The notes under the pieces are model-generated. The model was not told where the DNA came from and did not search any database. It saw only the letters and a list, made by a program, of their open reading frames with translations. The position numbers were made by a program, and so were the translations under genes. DNA of 64,000 nucleotides. Source: Bin5 sp965218625 (GTDB taxonomy: Bacteria > Chloroflexota > Anaerolineae > Caldilineales > Caldilineaceae). Positions 17,184 through 26,652 of this stretch are shown one piece after another (position 1 is the stretch's first letter; every line of letters starts with the position of its first letter). The stretch is from NCBI GenBank assembly GCA_965218625.1, contig CBDCLG010000014.1, positions 248,001 through 312,000 of the forward strand. Direction: 5' to 3'.

Positions 17184-18647
17184 TTAACAGATTACCTTGA
17201 GTTCGAGGGAGGCGATGCTGGCGAATTTTTCGATTTTGGGCAGGATGCGGCCGACGCCGAGGGCGAAATGATGGGTGGGGCCCTCTTTGCACCAGGCGTT
17301 GATGAAGTCGGCCGGCCCCAGAGAGAACTTGAGGCGGCTGTCTGTGTTGCCGATCTGGAGGACGGGGCCGGGAATGCTCTCGGCCTGGGCGGCGAGCAGC
17401 TTGAGGTTGCCCTGGCGCGTCTGGGTCATCGAGAGAACGGTGACCGGCCCGTGCTTGACCTGCGTTTCGACGCCCACGCCGCCGCCGTGTTTGCCGTGAT
17501 AGAGCGCGAGGCCGCGCAGCAGCGGGCGCCCCGCGGCAATGTCGATATGGAAGGGGCCGTCGTGGCCGGCAAGGATGAACTCTTCGCGAAAGTCCATGGC
17601 GGTGACCTCGGAGTAGCTGCCGCCAGCGCCGAAGGCATCGACGATCTTCATAACCTGGCAGTTTTTGAGGTCGCCTTCGCCGCTGCAGGGCACGCCGCGC
17701 GCGGTGAGCAGCGAACAGCCGAGCGCGAATCCGGCCGCGATCTGTTCATATTCGTTGTTGTCCAGCCCGCGATAGTAGTAGGTGAGGCCGTCGAGGTCGA
17801 ACTCGTCGACCAGGCTGTCGAGGCCAACGGCGACGCGATAGGCCCAGTCGAGGGCTGCCGGGGAGGGCCGCGTCGCGAGCGGGTCCGAGGGGGAGTCTTC
17901 GGCGAGGTCGAAGATGGCCAGGGCCTCTTCTTCCTTGGCTTTGAGCGCGGCCGGCGTCACACTGTTGACCATTTGCGCCAGGTCGCACATTTCGAGGATT
18001 TCGATGTGGGCGCCGAGCTGGCCCTGGTGCTGGGTGAAGTCGCTGTACATGTCGAGCATGCCGGGGTAGGTGTGGCCGAGGACGCCCATGCGGCTGCGGC
18101 GCAGGGTGCGGAGTACGCCGGCGGCCTCTGTCCATTCCTGGATTTCGGCCCAGGCGCGGCGGGCCGGCTCTTCGCAGCCGTCCTCCTCATTCAACATGCC
18201 GGAGACGACGTGGAAGTCGATGTCGCAGCGGTGGAAGGCTGCGCTGAGCTCAGGGACACAGCAGGCGCAGCAGTTGGCGAGCCACTCTTTGGTGTTGGTG
18301 TTGGCATAGTCGAGCGCGGCGGAGGGCTGGAGATTGAGAACGAGCACCGGCATTTTGGGAATCTGGACGGCCGGGAGGACCATCGAGCTGGTGGCGTAAG
18401 TGCCGACGTAGCAGTAGACCATATCGACCTGTTCGCGCTGGAAGAGGTCGCCGGCGGCAACGCCTTTCGGCGCTGAATCGATCAGGCCGGCGCTGACGAC
18501 ATCGGCCCACTGGCCGGCGCGGCTCTCGACCTGCGCCTGGTTGCCTTCGAGCTGCTCCTTCAGGCCGGGAAACTGCGGCCAATACTCGCCGAGGCCGATG
18601 CCGAAAATACCAATTCTGGGACGAACGGTCTTGCGCTGGTTGCTCAT
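17184..18647 (-). CDS. L-arabinose/L-fucose isomerase family protein
   Basis: About 487 residues from ATG 18647, which has an AGGA ribosome-binding site. The N-terminal Rossmann-like segment IGIFGIGLGEYWPQFPGL, then YCYVGTYATSSMVLPAVQ and MGVLGHTYPGMLDMYSDFTQ, match the arabinose/fucose isomerase fold. The C-terminal part has DGPFHIDIA, GKHGGGVGVETQVKHGPVT and PTHHFALGVG, the His-rich region that supports metal binding in this family. The substrate is probably an aldose or ketose but cannot be fixed. It follows the hypothetical gene at 18909 on the same strand. Confidence 0.78.
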   Translation of the reverse strand: MSNQRKTVRPRIGIFGIGLGEYWPQFPGLKEQLEGNQAQVESRAGQWADVVSAGLIDSAPKGVAAGDLFQREQVDMVYCYVGTYATSSMVLPAVQIPKMPVLVLNLQPSAALDYANTNTKEWLANCCACCVPELSAAFHRCDIDFHVVSGMLNEEDGCEEPARRAWAEIQEWTEAAGVLRTLRRSRMGVLGHTYPGMLDMYSDFTQHQGQLGAHIEILEMCDLAQMVNSVTPAALKAKEEEALAIFDLAEDSPSDPLATRPSPAALDWAYRVAVGLDSLVDEFDLDGLTYYYRGLDNNEYEQIAAGFALGCSLLTARGVPCSGEGDLKNCQVMKIVDAFGAGGSYSEVTAMDFREEFILAGHDGPFHIDIAAGRPLLRGLALYHGKHGGGVGVETQVKHGPVTVLSMTQTRQGNLKLLAAQAESIPGPVLQIGNTDSRLKFSLGPADFINAWCKEGPTHHFALGVGRILPKIEKFASIASLELKVIC

Positions 18648-18908
18648 CTTCTTTTCCTGTTGGTTTTCATCGGTGTTGAGCCGCCGGTGTGCTGCGATGC
18701 GACTTTGCACATGAGGTTTTCGACGGCGTCAACGACGGCGCGTCTGGCGGCTTCCCCGCCGCTTGATTCAACCTTGTCGTCGGTTTCGACGTCGTAGCCC
18801 TTATGGGCCATCAACTGTTTGGCCAATTTGACGGCTGGCTGGCATCCGGGCCGTCCTGGCGCTCGTTGGCATCGCGAGCAAATCGCGACCGGCAACGCGT
18901 TCAGGAGT
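18648..18908. other. Gap upstream of isomerase-like gene
   Basis: About 260 bp. A minus-strand frame (18644-18895) contains KVESSGGEAARRAVVDAVENL, which reads like protein sequence and could be the tail of a decayed gene. I cannot name it and do not call it. Confidence 0.3.
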
Positions 18909-19643
18909 TCAGTCGCCGAAGCAGCTTTCCATGTCGTACAGGAATTCGGCTACGCTGACCTGGCGGTACTGTTCGGGTTGTGGATGGGCGTTTTGGCACA
19001 GCGCGCCCTGTACGGCTGCGGGCAGGCGTTCGATACTCTGCTGGACGATCTTTGCGGCTGGCTGGGCGGCGCTGATCTCGACCGTCGGCGCGGGTGTGTT
19101 GTAGTAGTAGACCGATTTTAGCCGTCTTTCGAGAATTCGGCGGGCATAGGCTGGCAGCAGGCCGGCAGGAGCCTCGTCGTCCGACACGAAGTCGTGCGGC
19201 CAGAAGAGGCGGTTGATCTGAAAGGCGAAGACTTTGCGCAGCATGGCGAGCGGGGTGCCGGGCGAGGTGATCCAGCTCGAGTCGGGCCAGACGTCGAGCC
19301 AGGCCCAGGCCCCGCCGAAGCCGGCGTCGTCGGGCGTCAGATCCAGCCGTCCGGCGCGGGTGGCGACGCCTCCCTGGTCGGCGCCGATGATGGCGAAATG
19401 CTGCGGGTAGACGAAGAAGTCGCCGCCGCGTGCCCGCTGCGCGTCAAAGAAGGCGGTGGTCAGCGCCAGCAGGGCGTAGCCTGTGTGGAGGACGCCGTCT
19501 TCGAGGTGGGGCGAGACGACACCGACGCGATCCTGTTCGTGGTAGTCGGCGCAAAAGGCGCTGAAGGCGACGTGTGTGGGCGCGCCGGTGTCGATTCGGC
19601 GGTATTGGAAGTGTGAAGAGCGGAGCAACAGGCTTGTGTGCAT
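18909..19643 (-). CDS. Hypothetical protein
   Basis: A 244-residue protein with a GGAGA ribosome-binding site 6 bp before ATG 19643. I do not recognise the family. It is rich in aromatic residues (GGAWAWLDVWPDSSWI, INRLFWPHDF), has no signal peptide or membrane segment and no obvious catalytic motif. The phrase FFVYPQHFAIIGAD, then RRILERRLKSVYYYNTP, may help a profile search. It sits between a broken gene and the isomerase-like gene on the same strand, so it may belong to the same carbohydrate operon. Confidence 0.6.
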   Translation of the reverse strand: MHTSLLLRSSHFQYRRIDTGAPTHVAFSAFCADYHEQDRVGVVSPHLEDGVLHTGYALLALTTAFFDAQRARGGDFFVYPQHFAIIGADQGGVATRAGRLDLTPDDAGFGGAWAWLDVWPDSSWITSPGTPLAMLRKVFAFQINRLFWPHDFVSDDEAPAGLLPAYARRILERRLKSVYYYNTPAPTVEISAAQPAAKIVQQSIERLPAAVQGALCQNAHPQPEQYRQVSVAEFLYDMESCFGD

Positions 19644-19656
19644 CGTGTTCTCCGGT

Positions 19657-20054
19657 GGTTAGCGGCTCGCGCCGTCGAGCTCCAGCTGCATGCCGGAGCG
19701 AATGCGCTCGCTATAGCGGATGCCCTGGTTGTCGGTGCAGAGAATGGGGGTCAGGTCGATGTGCCCCAGATGTCTTTTGGTCAGCGCGCCGGCCAGGCCG
19801 GCTTTCTTGGCCACCTAGCAGTTTCCGAGGAATTCGGCATCGCTGGCTGGAACGAAGATGCCAAGCTCTTCGAATATATCGAGGTTTTCGAAGAAACGCG
19901 TCGTATTGATGCCAGAGGCGGCGTTGTGGAAGTTGCCCTCGATGTCGAGCATGGTGTTGGGAGTGGGGTAGAACCGGTCGATCCAGCGTTCGCTGCCCGC
20001 TTCACCGGAGGCTGGCGCTTTGCAAAGGGCAAGAATGGTCGTTGCGTCTTCCAT
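19657..20054 (-). pseudogene. Hypothetical gene interrupted by in-frame TAG
   Basis: From ATG 20054 the frame reads 79 codons (MEDATTILALCKAPASGEAG to FVPASDAEFLGNC) and meets TAG at 19815-19817. The same frame continues open for about 50 codons (KRHLGHIDLTPILCTDNQGI, then YSERIRSGMQLELDG) to a TAA at 19657. Both sides look like real protein. The stop is therefore probably a recent nonsense mutation. I do not recognise the family. It lies 13 bp before the hypothetical gene at 18909-19643, on the same strand. Confidence 0.45.
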
Positions 20055-20187
20055 TGTATGAATGGTACTGTTGGATGGCAAATTGGACGATCTTGAGCAG
20101 GCGCCCTCGCCGCTGATGAATGCAGGCTTTGAGAAGCTGGCCGCGACGGGACGGCCTGCTCTCGCTCCCTGGAGGCGGAGGCCAGGT

Positions 20188-21018
20188 ATGGGATATCAGT
20201 TCGAAGATTGGATGGTGCATGAGTACCATCAGAAAGGGTTTCTGATTTTTCGGGGCATCGTGCCGCCGGCGCTGCTGACCGATTTGCGGCGGGAGGCGGA
20301 CAAGGCGCGTGCGCTGGCGTATGAACTCAACGGACCGCAGACGCAGCGCATCCAACCACTGGACCAGTACGAGGGTGATATCGACCTGGGGCCGTTCCAG
20401 GACTATGCCGAGCTCGAAGATCTGCGCCTGACGGTTGAGGCGCTGCTGGGGCCGGGGTATACGCATGCGCACCTGGATATCATGGGGTTGCTGGTGGAGC
20501 CGCAAGATCGTCCGTGGCATTGCGGCTGGCACCGGGACGGCGTGGTGGAGGTGCCGGTGGAGGCGCGCGATGAGCAGATGGAGTCGTTCATGGCGACGGT
20601 GTGGCATGACCTGCGCTATTTCAACCAGGTCAACTGCGCCATTTACGCGGACTCCTGTACCTGGTATGTGCCGGGCAGCCATTTGCGGCAGCAGGACCTG
20701 GCGGACGAGGTCGAGTCAGCCGGGGACCCGATCATGACGCAGGCTCCGGATGACTGGAGCGACGCGGAGGCGGAGCAGTTCTATTTTGATCATTGCCGTT
20801 CGATGCCGGGGGCGGTGCAGGTTTATCTGGGGCCGGGGGACTTCATGGTCTACCGCAACCTGGCGTGGCATTGCGGCCTCTATCTGCCCTATCAGCCGCG
20901 GGCGACGATACACGACGTCATCCGTCATAGCGGCAGGAATGCGTGGCTGGAGTCGTGGGAGAAGGTCAAGCAGGCGGCGAGAAGGCGGTCAACTGTATCG
21001 CTCAAGTCGGGGATGTGA
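20188..21018 (+). CDS. Phytanoyl-CoA dioxygenase (PhyH) family protein
   Basis: About 276 residues from ATG 20188, preceded by GGAGGCGGAG; the open frame extends to 20062 but the extra residues do not look like the family. Iron ligands are His115 and Asp117 (GWHRDGVVE) and probably His228 (NLAWHCGLY), with Arg238 as a 2-oxoglutarate ligand candidate. GSH (163-165) is the usual loop. It is only distantly related to the PhyH gene at 11015. It is convergent with the permease genes and stands alone on its strand; substrate unknown. Confidence 0.83.
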   Translation: MGYQFEDWMVHEYHQKGFLIFRGIVPPALLTDLRREADKARALAYELNGPQTQRIQPLDQYEGDIDLGPFQDYAELEDLRLTVEALLGPGYTHAHLDIMGLLVEPQDRPWHCGWHRDGVVEVPVEARDEQMESFMATVWHDLRYFNQVNCAIYADSCTWYVPGSHLRQQDLADEVESAGDPIMTQAPDDWSDAEAEQFYFDHCRSMPGAVQVYLGPGDFMVYRNLAWHCGLYLPYQPRATIHDVIRHSGRNAWLESWEKVKQAARRRSTVSLKSGM

Positions 21019-21034
21019 CAATCGGGGTGGAACG

Positions 21035-22015
21035 CTATTCATCGTCTTCGATGGCGGCCATGGTTTCCTTTCGGAACCAGCGTTCCCGTTGGACGGGGTC
21101 GGTGATGGAGCGCAGCGACGCGGCGAAGAGGTTCAGGCTGAGGGTGGTCAGGAAGATGACGAGGCCGGGGAAGGTGATGTTCCACCAGGCGGTGGTGATA
21201 TAGTCGCGGCCGCCGGAGATCATGAGGCCCCAGGAGGCTCGCGGCAGCTGGATGCCGAATCCGAGGAAGCTCAGTCCCGCTTCGCTGAGGATGAGGCCTG
21301 CGATCTCAAGCGTGCCGAGAATGATGAGAGGTGAGGCGACGTTTGGGACGATGTGGCGGAAGATGATGCGTCTATTGGAGCTGCCGATGGCGATGGCGGC
21401 GTCGATGAACGGCAGGTTGCGAAAGGCCAGGGTCTGGCCGCGCGCGAGGCGCGCGTAAGCCATCCACCTGACGATTGCGAGGACGACGACCAGGTTGAGG
21501 AAGCCGGGGCCAAGCGCGAAGAGCACAAGCAGCGCAAACAGGAGCACCGGGATGCTCATCTGGATATCGACCAGGCGCATGATGATGTCGTCGATGCCGC
21601 CGCGGTAGTAGCCGGCGAGAACGCCGAGCAGGCTGCCCATCAGGCCGGATACGATGGCGCTGGTTAGGCCGACGGTTATGGAGACGCGTGCGCCGAAGAT
21701 CATGCGGCTGAGGACATCGCGTCCGAGCGGGTCGGTGCCCAGGATGTAGACTCTGCCGACCGGCATATCGTTTTCGTCAGTGGCGTAGGACCAGGGGGGG
21801 AGATTGCGCCGGTTCAGGTCCTGATCGAGTGGGTCGTGAGGCGCAACCAGCTCTGCTCCGGCGGCTGAGATCAGGATGACGACGAGGACGAAAACTGAAA
21901 AGAAAGTGACCGGATCGCGCAGCAGTGCCTTTACGGTCAGCCAGCGGGACGCACCTCTGGAGCGTTCCGTTTGTTCTTCTTCCGGCAGCAGTTTCAACTC
22001 TTCGGACATGGCCAC
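21035..22015 (-). CDS. ABC transporter permease, DppC/OppC type
   Basis: A 326-residue inner-membrane protein. It has an N-terminal helix (FFSVFVLVVILISAAGAELV), the periplasmic motif PHDPLDQDLNRRNLPP, then YILGTDPLGRDVLSRMIFGA, a DppC/OppC hallmark, and several further membrane segments. The cytoplasmic coupling loop is DAAIAIGSSNRRIIFRHIVP. Such permeases pair with a DppB-type partner to import peptides, oligosaccharides or other solutes. It follows the DppB-like gene by 89 bp on the same strand, giving the common B-then-C order. No ATPase gene is present in the window. Confidence 0.88.
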   Translation of the reverse strand: MAMSEELKLLPEEEQTERSRGASRWLTVKALLRDPVTFFSVFVLVVILISAAGAELVAPHDPLDQDLNRRNLPPWSYATDENDMPVGRVYILGTDPLGRDVLSRMIFGARVSITVGLTSAIVSGLMGSLLGVLAGYYRGGIDDIIMRLVDIQMSIPVLLFALLVLFALGPGFLNLVVVLAIVRWMAYARLARGQTLAFRNLPFIDAAIAIGSSNRRIIFRHIVPNVASPLIILGTLEIAGLILSEAGLSFLGFGIQLPRASWGLMISGGRDYITTAWWNITFPGLVIFLTTLSLNLFAASLRSITDPVQRERWFRKETMAAIEDDE

Positions 22016-22104
22016 TCTGGCTTTGTGAAGGGATTGCGGGGGGCGCGAGAGGCCCCGGATTTTTGCGGAACGTCAAGCAAGAGGCAACAGGAAGTCAACA
22101 TGGT

Positions 22105-23022
22105 TTACTGGAAACGAATTCTTGGGTTGAGGTAGACATAACTCAAGTCGACGAGCAGGTTGACCACGATAATCATTAAGGCGACGATGAAGACGGTCGC
22201 TTCCAGCAGGGGAAGGTCGCGCCGCAGGAGCGCCTGCAGCGTGAGGTAGCCGATGCCGGGCCAGGCAAAGACGGTCTCGACCAGGATTGCACCGTTGAGC
22301 ATGGAGGAGAGCATATCGCCGCTGATGGTGACGACGGGAATGGCGGCGTTTCTGAGGGCGTGCACGAAGACGATGCGCGTTTCACCGAGGCCCTTGGCGC
22401 GGGCGACGATGATATGGGGCCGGCTCATTTCTTCGAGCATGGCGCCGCGTGTGATCTGGGCGATGCGTCCCAGCGGGGAGTTCATCAAGGTCAAGGTGGG
22501 CAAGGCCATGTACTCGAAGCCGCCGAAGCCGGAAGTCTTGAACCAGCCGAGCTGGACGGCGAAGATGAGGATCAGCATCAGCGCCAGCCAGAAGTCGACC
22601 ATGGAGACGCCGCCAAGCGAGAGGACGTTTACGATCCGGTCCAGGAAGGTGTTGGGGCGCAGCGCGGCGGCGGCGCCGAGGAGGATGCCCAGCGGCGCGG
22701 CGATCAGGAAGGCGGATGCGGTGAGTCGGAAGGTGGCGGGCAGGCGGCCCATTACGGTGTCAATGGCCGGCGTCTTCTGCCAAAAGGAGTCCTGGAATTG
22801 GAATCGTACTGCGCCCGCGGCGAACTTGGCATATTGCACGATCAGGGGATCGTTGAGTCCCAGCTGATCGCGCACCTGTTGGACGCGTTCTTCGGTGGCT
22901 TCGACGCCCAACAGGATGCGGACGGGGTCGCCGACGACGCGGCCGGTAATAAAGACAATGGTGAGAACGGCGAAGGCGACGCCAATCGAATGGCCGAAGC
23001 GTCTGACCAGATAAAGAGTAAT
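22105..23022 (-). CDS. ABC transporter permease, DppB type, probable AUU start
   Basis: The conventional frame starts at a TTG at 22911, but that would remove the conserved first membrane helix. The frame stays open upstream with no ATG, GTG or TTG before an ATT at 23022, where AAGGA lies 7 bp upstream. Starting there gives about 305 residues and the expected opening TLYLVRRFGHSIGVAFAVL. Typical DppB features follow: PVRILLG, QVRDQLGLNDPLIVQY, and the coupling loop VARAKGLGETRIVFVHALRN. The alternative to a rare AUU start is a damaged start codon. It is part of the transporter cluster with two binding proteins upstream. Confidence 0.8.
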   Translation of the reverse strand: MTLYLVRRFGHSIGVAFAVLTIVFITGRVVGDPVRILLGVEATEERVQQVRDQLGLNDPLIVQYAKFAAGAVRFQFQDSFWQKTPAIDTVMGRLPATFRLTASAFLIAAPLGILLGAAAALRPNTFLDRIVNVLSLGGVSMVDFWLALMLILIFAVQLGWFKTSGFGGFEYMALPTLTLMNSPLGRIAQITRGAMLEEMSRPHIIVARAKGLGETRIVFVHALRNAAIPVVTISGDMLSSMLNGAILVETVFAWPGIGYLTLQALLRRDLPLLEATVFIVALMIIVVNLLVDLSYVYLNPRIRFQ

Positions 23023-23284
23023 TTCAACGTCCTTTGGTTCGTGTAACTGGATGTGGGGAGAGAGGAGTGAGAGTCAGTCTCACTCCTCTGCTCTTTTTTC
23101 CATGGTGGGGAGATGGTCGACGGCCGAGACAGCCCCACAGCTTCTCTGTTTCGGGGCGGTCGCCGGCGCGGTCACCATCTCCGGCTAAGGCGCATCTCGC
23201 AGTGCCTGTTTCTGCCGGGGTTCTGCGCAGCACGCGAGATGCGTTCGAACCGGTCGTGTCAACCGGATTGACGACTGCGGCCTC
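23023..23284. other. Gap between binding protein and permease
   Basis: 262 bp without a gene. An inverted arrangement around 23095-23160 could fold, but I cannot define a terminator with confidence. Confidence 0.35.
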
Positions 23285-24883
23285 TTACTTGGGAGCCATC
23301 TCCTTGGCCTGCAGGCGGTGGTCCAGTTTGGCAGTCCATTCCAGGTCTTCGCTGACCAGGTAGGCCAGGTCCATGTGTGCAATCAGGCCGTAGGCGACAT
23401 CGTCATAGGCGAACTGTCCGGCCTCCTGAAGCTTCATGTCGCGGGCTTCGCCCGAAAGGGCGCCGCCCTCTCCCACCAGCGCGTCCATGTCGTCGTTGCA
23501 GTAGAGGGAGACAGCGCCGCCACAGACGAAGTAGTTGGCATAGGAGTACCAGACGTCGAGGATCTCATTCCCGTGCAGATGAATGGCGACCCAGTGGGGC
23601 TGGCCCTCCAGCTCCGACCAGTTGTGGCTGAAGGCAGGGTTGAAGGTATCCGGGGGCATGACGGCGACGATGGGGTTGAAACCGACGTCGCTAAGCATGC
23701 CTGCGACGGCCTGGACGACCTCGACGTGGCCGGCGTGGAGACCCTGGCGTGAGGAGAGGGTGAACTCCTGGCCGACGTCTACGCCGTCGGCCGCGGCTGC
23801 TTCGAGCAGGGCGCGCGACTCGTCCGGGTCGTAGGGATAGGGTTCAAGGCTCGGGTTGTGCCCGGTGGCGGTCGCATTGACGATCTGGCCGGTGATGGTT
23901 GCGGCGCCGCCCAGAATCGTATCGATGATCGACGCCTTATCGATCGCCAGGTTGAGGGCCAAGCGTACGCGTCTGTCGGAGAAGAGGCCCTGGTTGCCCA
24001 TGCGAACGAACATGGTTTCAACGCTGGCCGCGGCCTCGCAGCGCAGGTTGGGATCGTCCGCGGCGGACTTGCACTGGGCGGGGGTGACGAACTGCGCGAC
24101 GTCGACCTCACCGGCCTGTGCGGCTGCGGCGCGCACTGTGTCTTCGGGCAGGAAGCGATAGATCAGCTTGTCGAAGGAGATCTTGCCGCCGCCGGCTTCG
24201 GGGTCGTCATTTCCCCACCAGTCCGGGTTGGCGACCATGATGAGCGACTCGCCGCGGCGCCATTCTTCCATCATGTAGGGGCCGGTGCCGATCAGCTTGC
24301 TCGCATAGGTTTCCGGCGCTTCGTTGATCTGCTTGGGGGAGGAGATGACGACGAAGTACAACTTCTCCAGCAGGATCTGGTCGGGAGCGGCGGCCGCGAC
24401 GTTGACGGTGTATTCGTCCACAACTTCGGCGGTGAGTTCTGCGCCGATCGTTCCGGTCAGCGTCTGGCTCAGGTCGGCCGTCCACATGTAGTTGATGCTG
24501 GTGGCGACGGCTTCGGCATTGAAAGGAGCGCCGTCGTGGAAGGTTACGCCCTCGCGCAGGGTAAACTGGAGCGTCCTGTCATCGAGCCTTTCCCAGCTGG
24601 TGGCCAGCATGGGGAGGACTTCACCGGTCTCGTAGTTGCGCCTGACCAGCATCTCCATGATGTTGCGGCAGCCGTTGCAGTTGGTCTCACCGGCGACCCA
24701 GGTTGCCTCGAGGTGCGTGGGCTCCTGGCCGACTGCGACTGTGAGCACGCTCATCTCTTCTTCCATCATGCCCGTGTCGGCGGCCGGTGCAACCGGTGCG
24801 ACGCAGGCGGCGGCAATGAGCGCCATGAGCAGCAGGGCCGCCAGGGGCACGACTGTTCGCGTCAATGTCTTGCGGAGTGTCAT
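23285..24883 (-). CDS. ABC solute-binding lipoprotein, family 5 (first copy)
   Basis: About 532 residues from ATG 24883. The signal peptide ends in a lipobox with lipidated Cys27 (ALIAAAC). The mature part has the family 5 (peptide/nickel/oligosaccharide) signatures QFTLREGVTFHDGAPFNAEA, TGPYMMEEWRRGE, DKLIYRFLPEDTVRAAA and RVRLALNLAIDK. It should deliver substrate to the DppB/DppC-like permeases downstream. It is clearly paralogous to the protein at 25060-26652, sharing long identical stretches such as NCNGCRN and TGQIVNATATGHNP, with a conserved cysteine pair. The substrate could be a peptide or an oligosaccharide; the sugar-gene context favours the latter. Confidence 0.88.
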   Translation of the reverse strand: MTLRKTLTRTVVPLAALLLMALIAAACVAPVAPAADTGMMEEEMSVLTVAVGQEPTHLEATWVAGETNCNGCRNIMEMLVRRNYETGEVLPMLATSWERLDDRTLQFTLREGVTFHDGAPFNAEAVATSINYMWTADLSQTLTGTIGAELTAEVVDEYTVNVAAAAPDQILLEKLYFVVISSPKQINEAPETYASKLIGTGPYMMEEWRRGESLIMVANPDWWGNDDPEAGGGKISFDKLIYRFLPEDTVRAAAAQAGEVDVAQFVTPAQCKSAADDPNLRCEAAASVETMFVRMGNQGLFSDRRVRLALNLAIDKASIIDTILGGAATITGQIVNATATGHNPSLEPYPYDPDESRALLEAAAADGVDVGQEFTLSSRQGLHAGHVEVVQAVAGMLSDVGFNPIVAVMPPDTFNPAFSHNWSELEGQPHWVAIHLHGNEILDVWYSYANYFVCGGAVSLYCNDDMDALVGEGGALSGEARDMKLQEAGQFAYDDVAYGLIAHMDLAYLVSEDLEWTAKLDHRLQAKEMAPK

Positions 24884-25059
24884 TGTTGCGTCTCTCTCTC
24901 TCGGTGATTGATAAACGGTGGTCACCTATTGACTGATAAGGCTCAGTCAATAGGTAACCCTTGCTGTTTTTCAAATCGGGCGTTCAGTGGTCCCGCCGGG
25001 TGTTCAGCAGCGCGGGCATTGGACCCTGGCGCGTCAACCGTCGGGACAGCTGTAGGTTC

Positions 25060-26652
25060 TTACCTGGGCGCCATTTCCTTGGCCTGCAGGCGATGGTCCA
25101 GTTTCACAGTCCATTCCAGGTCTTCGCTGACCAGGTAGGCGAGGTCCATGTGGGCGATCAGGCCGTGTGCATAGTCATCGTAGGCGACTTGGGCGGCCTC
25201 CTGCAGTTTCAGGTCGCGGGCCTCACCCGAGAGGGTGCGGGCCTCTTCCCACAGCATGTCTACTTCCTCGTTGCAGTATTGGGAGACGGGCCCGTCGCAG
25301 ACGAAGTAGTTGACGTAGGAGAACCAGAGGTCGAGGATCTCATTGCCGTGCAGGTGGACGGCGACCCAGCGCGGCTGGCCCTCTAAGTCGGCCCAGTTGT
25401 TGCCGAAGGCGGGGTTGAAGGTATCCGGGGGCATGACAGCGACGTTGGGGTTGAAGCCTACCTCGCTGAGCATCCCGGCAATGGCCTGGATGACCTCGAC
25501 GTGGCCGGCGTGGAGGCCCTGGCGAGAGGCGAGGGTGAACTCCTCGCCGACGTCTACGCCGTCAGCGGCGGCTGCTTCGAGCAGGGCGCGCGCTGCGTCG
25601 GCATCGTAGGGATAGGGCTCAAGGTTCGGGTTGTGCCCGGTGGCGGTCGCGTTAACGATCTGTCCGGTGGAGGTGGCGGCGCCGCCCAGGATCGTATTGA
25701 CGATCAAGTCTTTGTCGATCGCAAGGTTGAGGGCCTGGCGCACGCGAATGTCCTCGAAGAGACCCTTGTTGCCCATGCGTGCGAACATGGTTTCAACGCT
25801 GGCCGCGGACTCGCAGCGCAGGTTGGGGTCGGCGGCGGCGGACTGGCACTGGTCGGGGGTGACAAACTGCGAGATGTCGACCTCACCGGCCTGTGCGGCT
25901 GCTGCGCGCACTGTGTCTTCGGGCAGGAAGCGATAGATCAGCTTGTCGAAGGTGACCTTGCCGCCGGCCGCTTCGGGGTCGCCATGTCCCCACCAGTCCG
26001 GGTTGACGACGTAGGTGATCGACTCGCCGCGGCGCCACTCATCCATACTGTAGGGGCCGGTGCCGACCAGCTTGGTGGAATAGGTTTCCGGCTCTTCGTT
26101 GATCTGCTTGGCGGAGGAGATGACGACGAAGTACAACTTCGCCAGCAGGATCGGGTCGGGGTCCTGGGCGGAGACGTTGACGACGTACTCGCTCACAGCT
26201 TCGGAGCTGAGGACACCGCCGACGAAGCCGGTCAGAACGTTGACCAGTTCGGCCTCCCACATGTAGTTGATGCTGGTGGCGACGGCTTCGGCGTTCAGGG
26301 GAGAGCCGTCGTGGAAGGTCACGCCCTCGCGCAGCGTGAACTGGATCGTGTACTCATCGACTCGTTCCCAACTGGTGGCCAGCATGGGGAGGACTTCGCC
26401 GGTCTCGTAGTTGCGCCTGACCAGCATCTCCATGACGTTGCGGCAGCCGTTGCAGTTGGTTTCACCGGCGGCCAGTGTGGCCTCCAGGGCCGTCGGCTCC
26501 TGGGCAACGGCGACGGTGAGCACCTTCATCTCTTCTTCCATCATGTCCCCACTCGTGTCGACCGGCGCCACGCACGCGGCGGCCAGGACCGCTACGAGCA
26601 GCAGAGCTGCCAGGGGTACAGCGGTTCGTATCAATGTTTTACGGAGTGCCAT
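25060..26652 (-). CDS. ABC solute-binding lipoprotein, family 5 (second copy)
   Basis: About 530 residues from ATG 26652, with the lipobox Cys27 (AVLAAAC). It is a close paralogue of the neighbouring binding protein, collinear over its whole length, including NCNGCRNVMEMLVRRNYETG and the C-terminal LDHRLQAKEMAP. Differences are scattered, so the duplication is not very recent. Two binding proteins feeding one permease pair may widen substrate range. It precedes the first copy by 176 bp on the same strand and follows the epimerase genes. Confidence 0.88.
   Translation of the reverse strand: MALRKTLIRTAVPLAALLLVAVLAAACVAPVDTSGDMMEEEMKVLTVAVAQEPTALEATLAAGETNCNGCRNVMEMLVRRNYETGEVLPMLATSWERVDEYTIQFTLREGVTFHDGSPLNAEAVATSINYMWEAELVNVLTGFVGGVLSSEAVSEYVVNVSAQDPDPILLAKLYFVVISSAKQINEEPETYSTKLVGTGPYSMDEWRRGESITYVVNPDWWGHGDPEAAGGKVTFDKLIYRFLPEDTVRAAAAQAGEVDISQFVTPDQCQSAAADPNLRCESAASVETMFARMGNKGLFEDIRVRQALNLAIDKDLIVNTILGGAATSTGQIVNATATGHNPNLEPYPYDADAARALLEAAAADGVDVGEEFTLASRQGLHAGHVEVIQAIAGMLSEVGFNPNVAVMPPDTFNPAFGNNWADLEGQPRWVAVHLHGNEILDLWFSYVNYFVCDGPVSQYCNEEVDMLWEEARTLSGEARDLKLQEAAQVAYDDYAHGLIAHMDLAYLVSEDLEWTVKLDHRLQAKEMAPR

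Noticed and set aside
17154..18476. 440-codon plus-strand frame opposite the isomerase-like gene
   Set aside because: Antisense shadow of a conserved isomerase-family protein.
22105..22911. TTG at 22911 as the start of the DppB-like gene
   Set aside because: It would remove the first membrane helix and the conserved leader, both of which are encoded upstream in the same frame.
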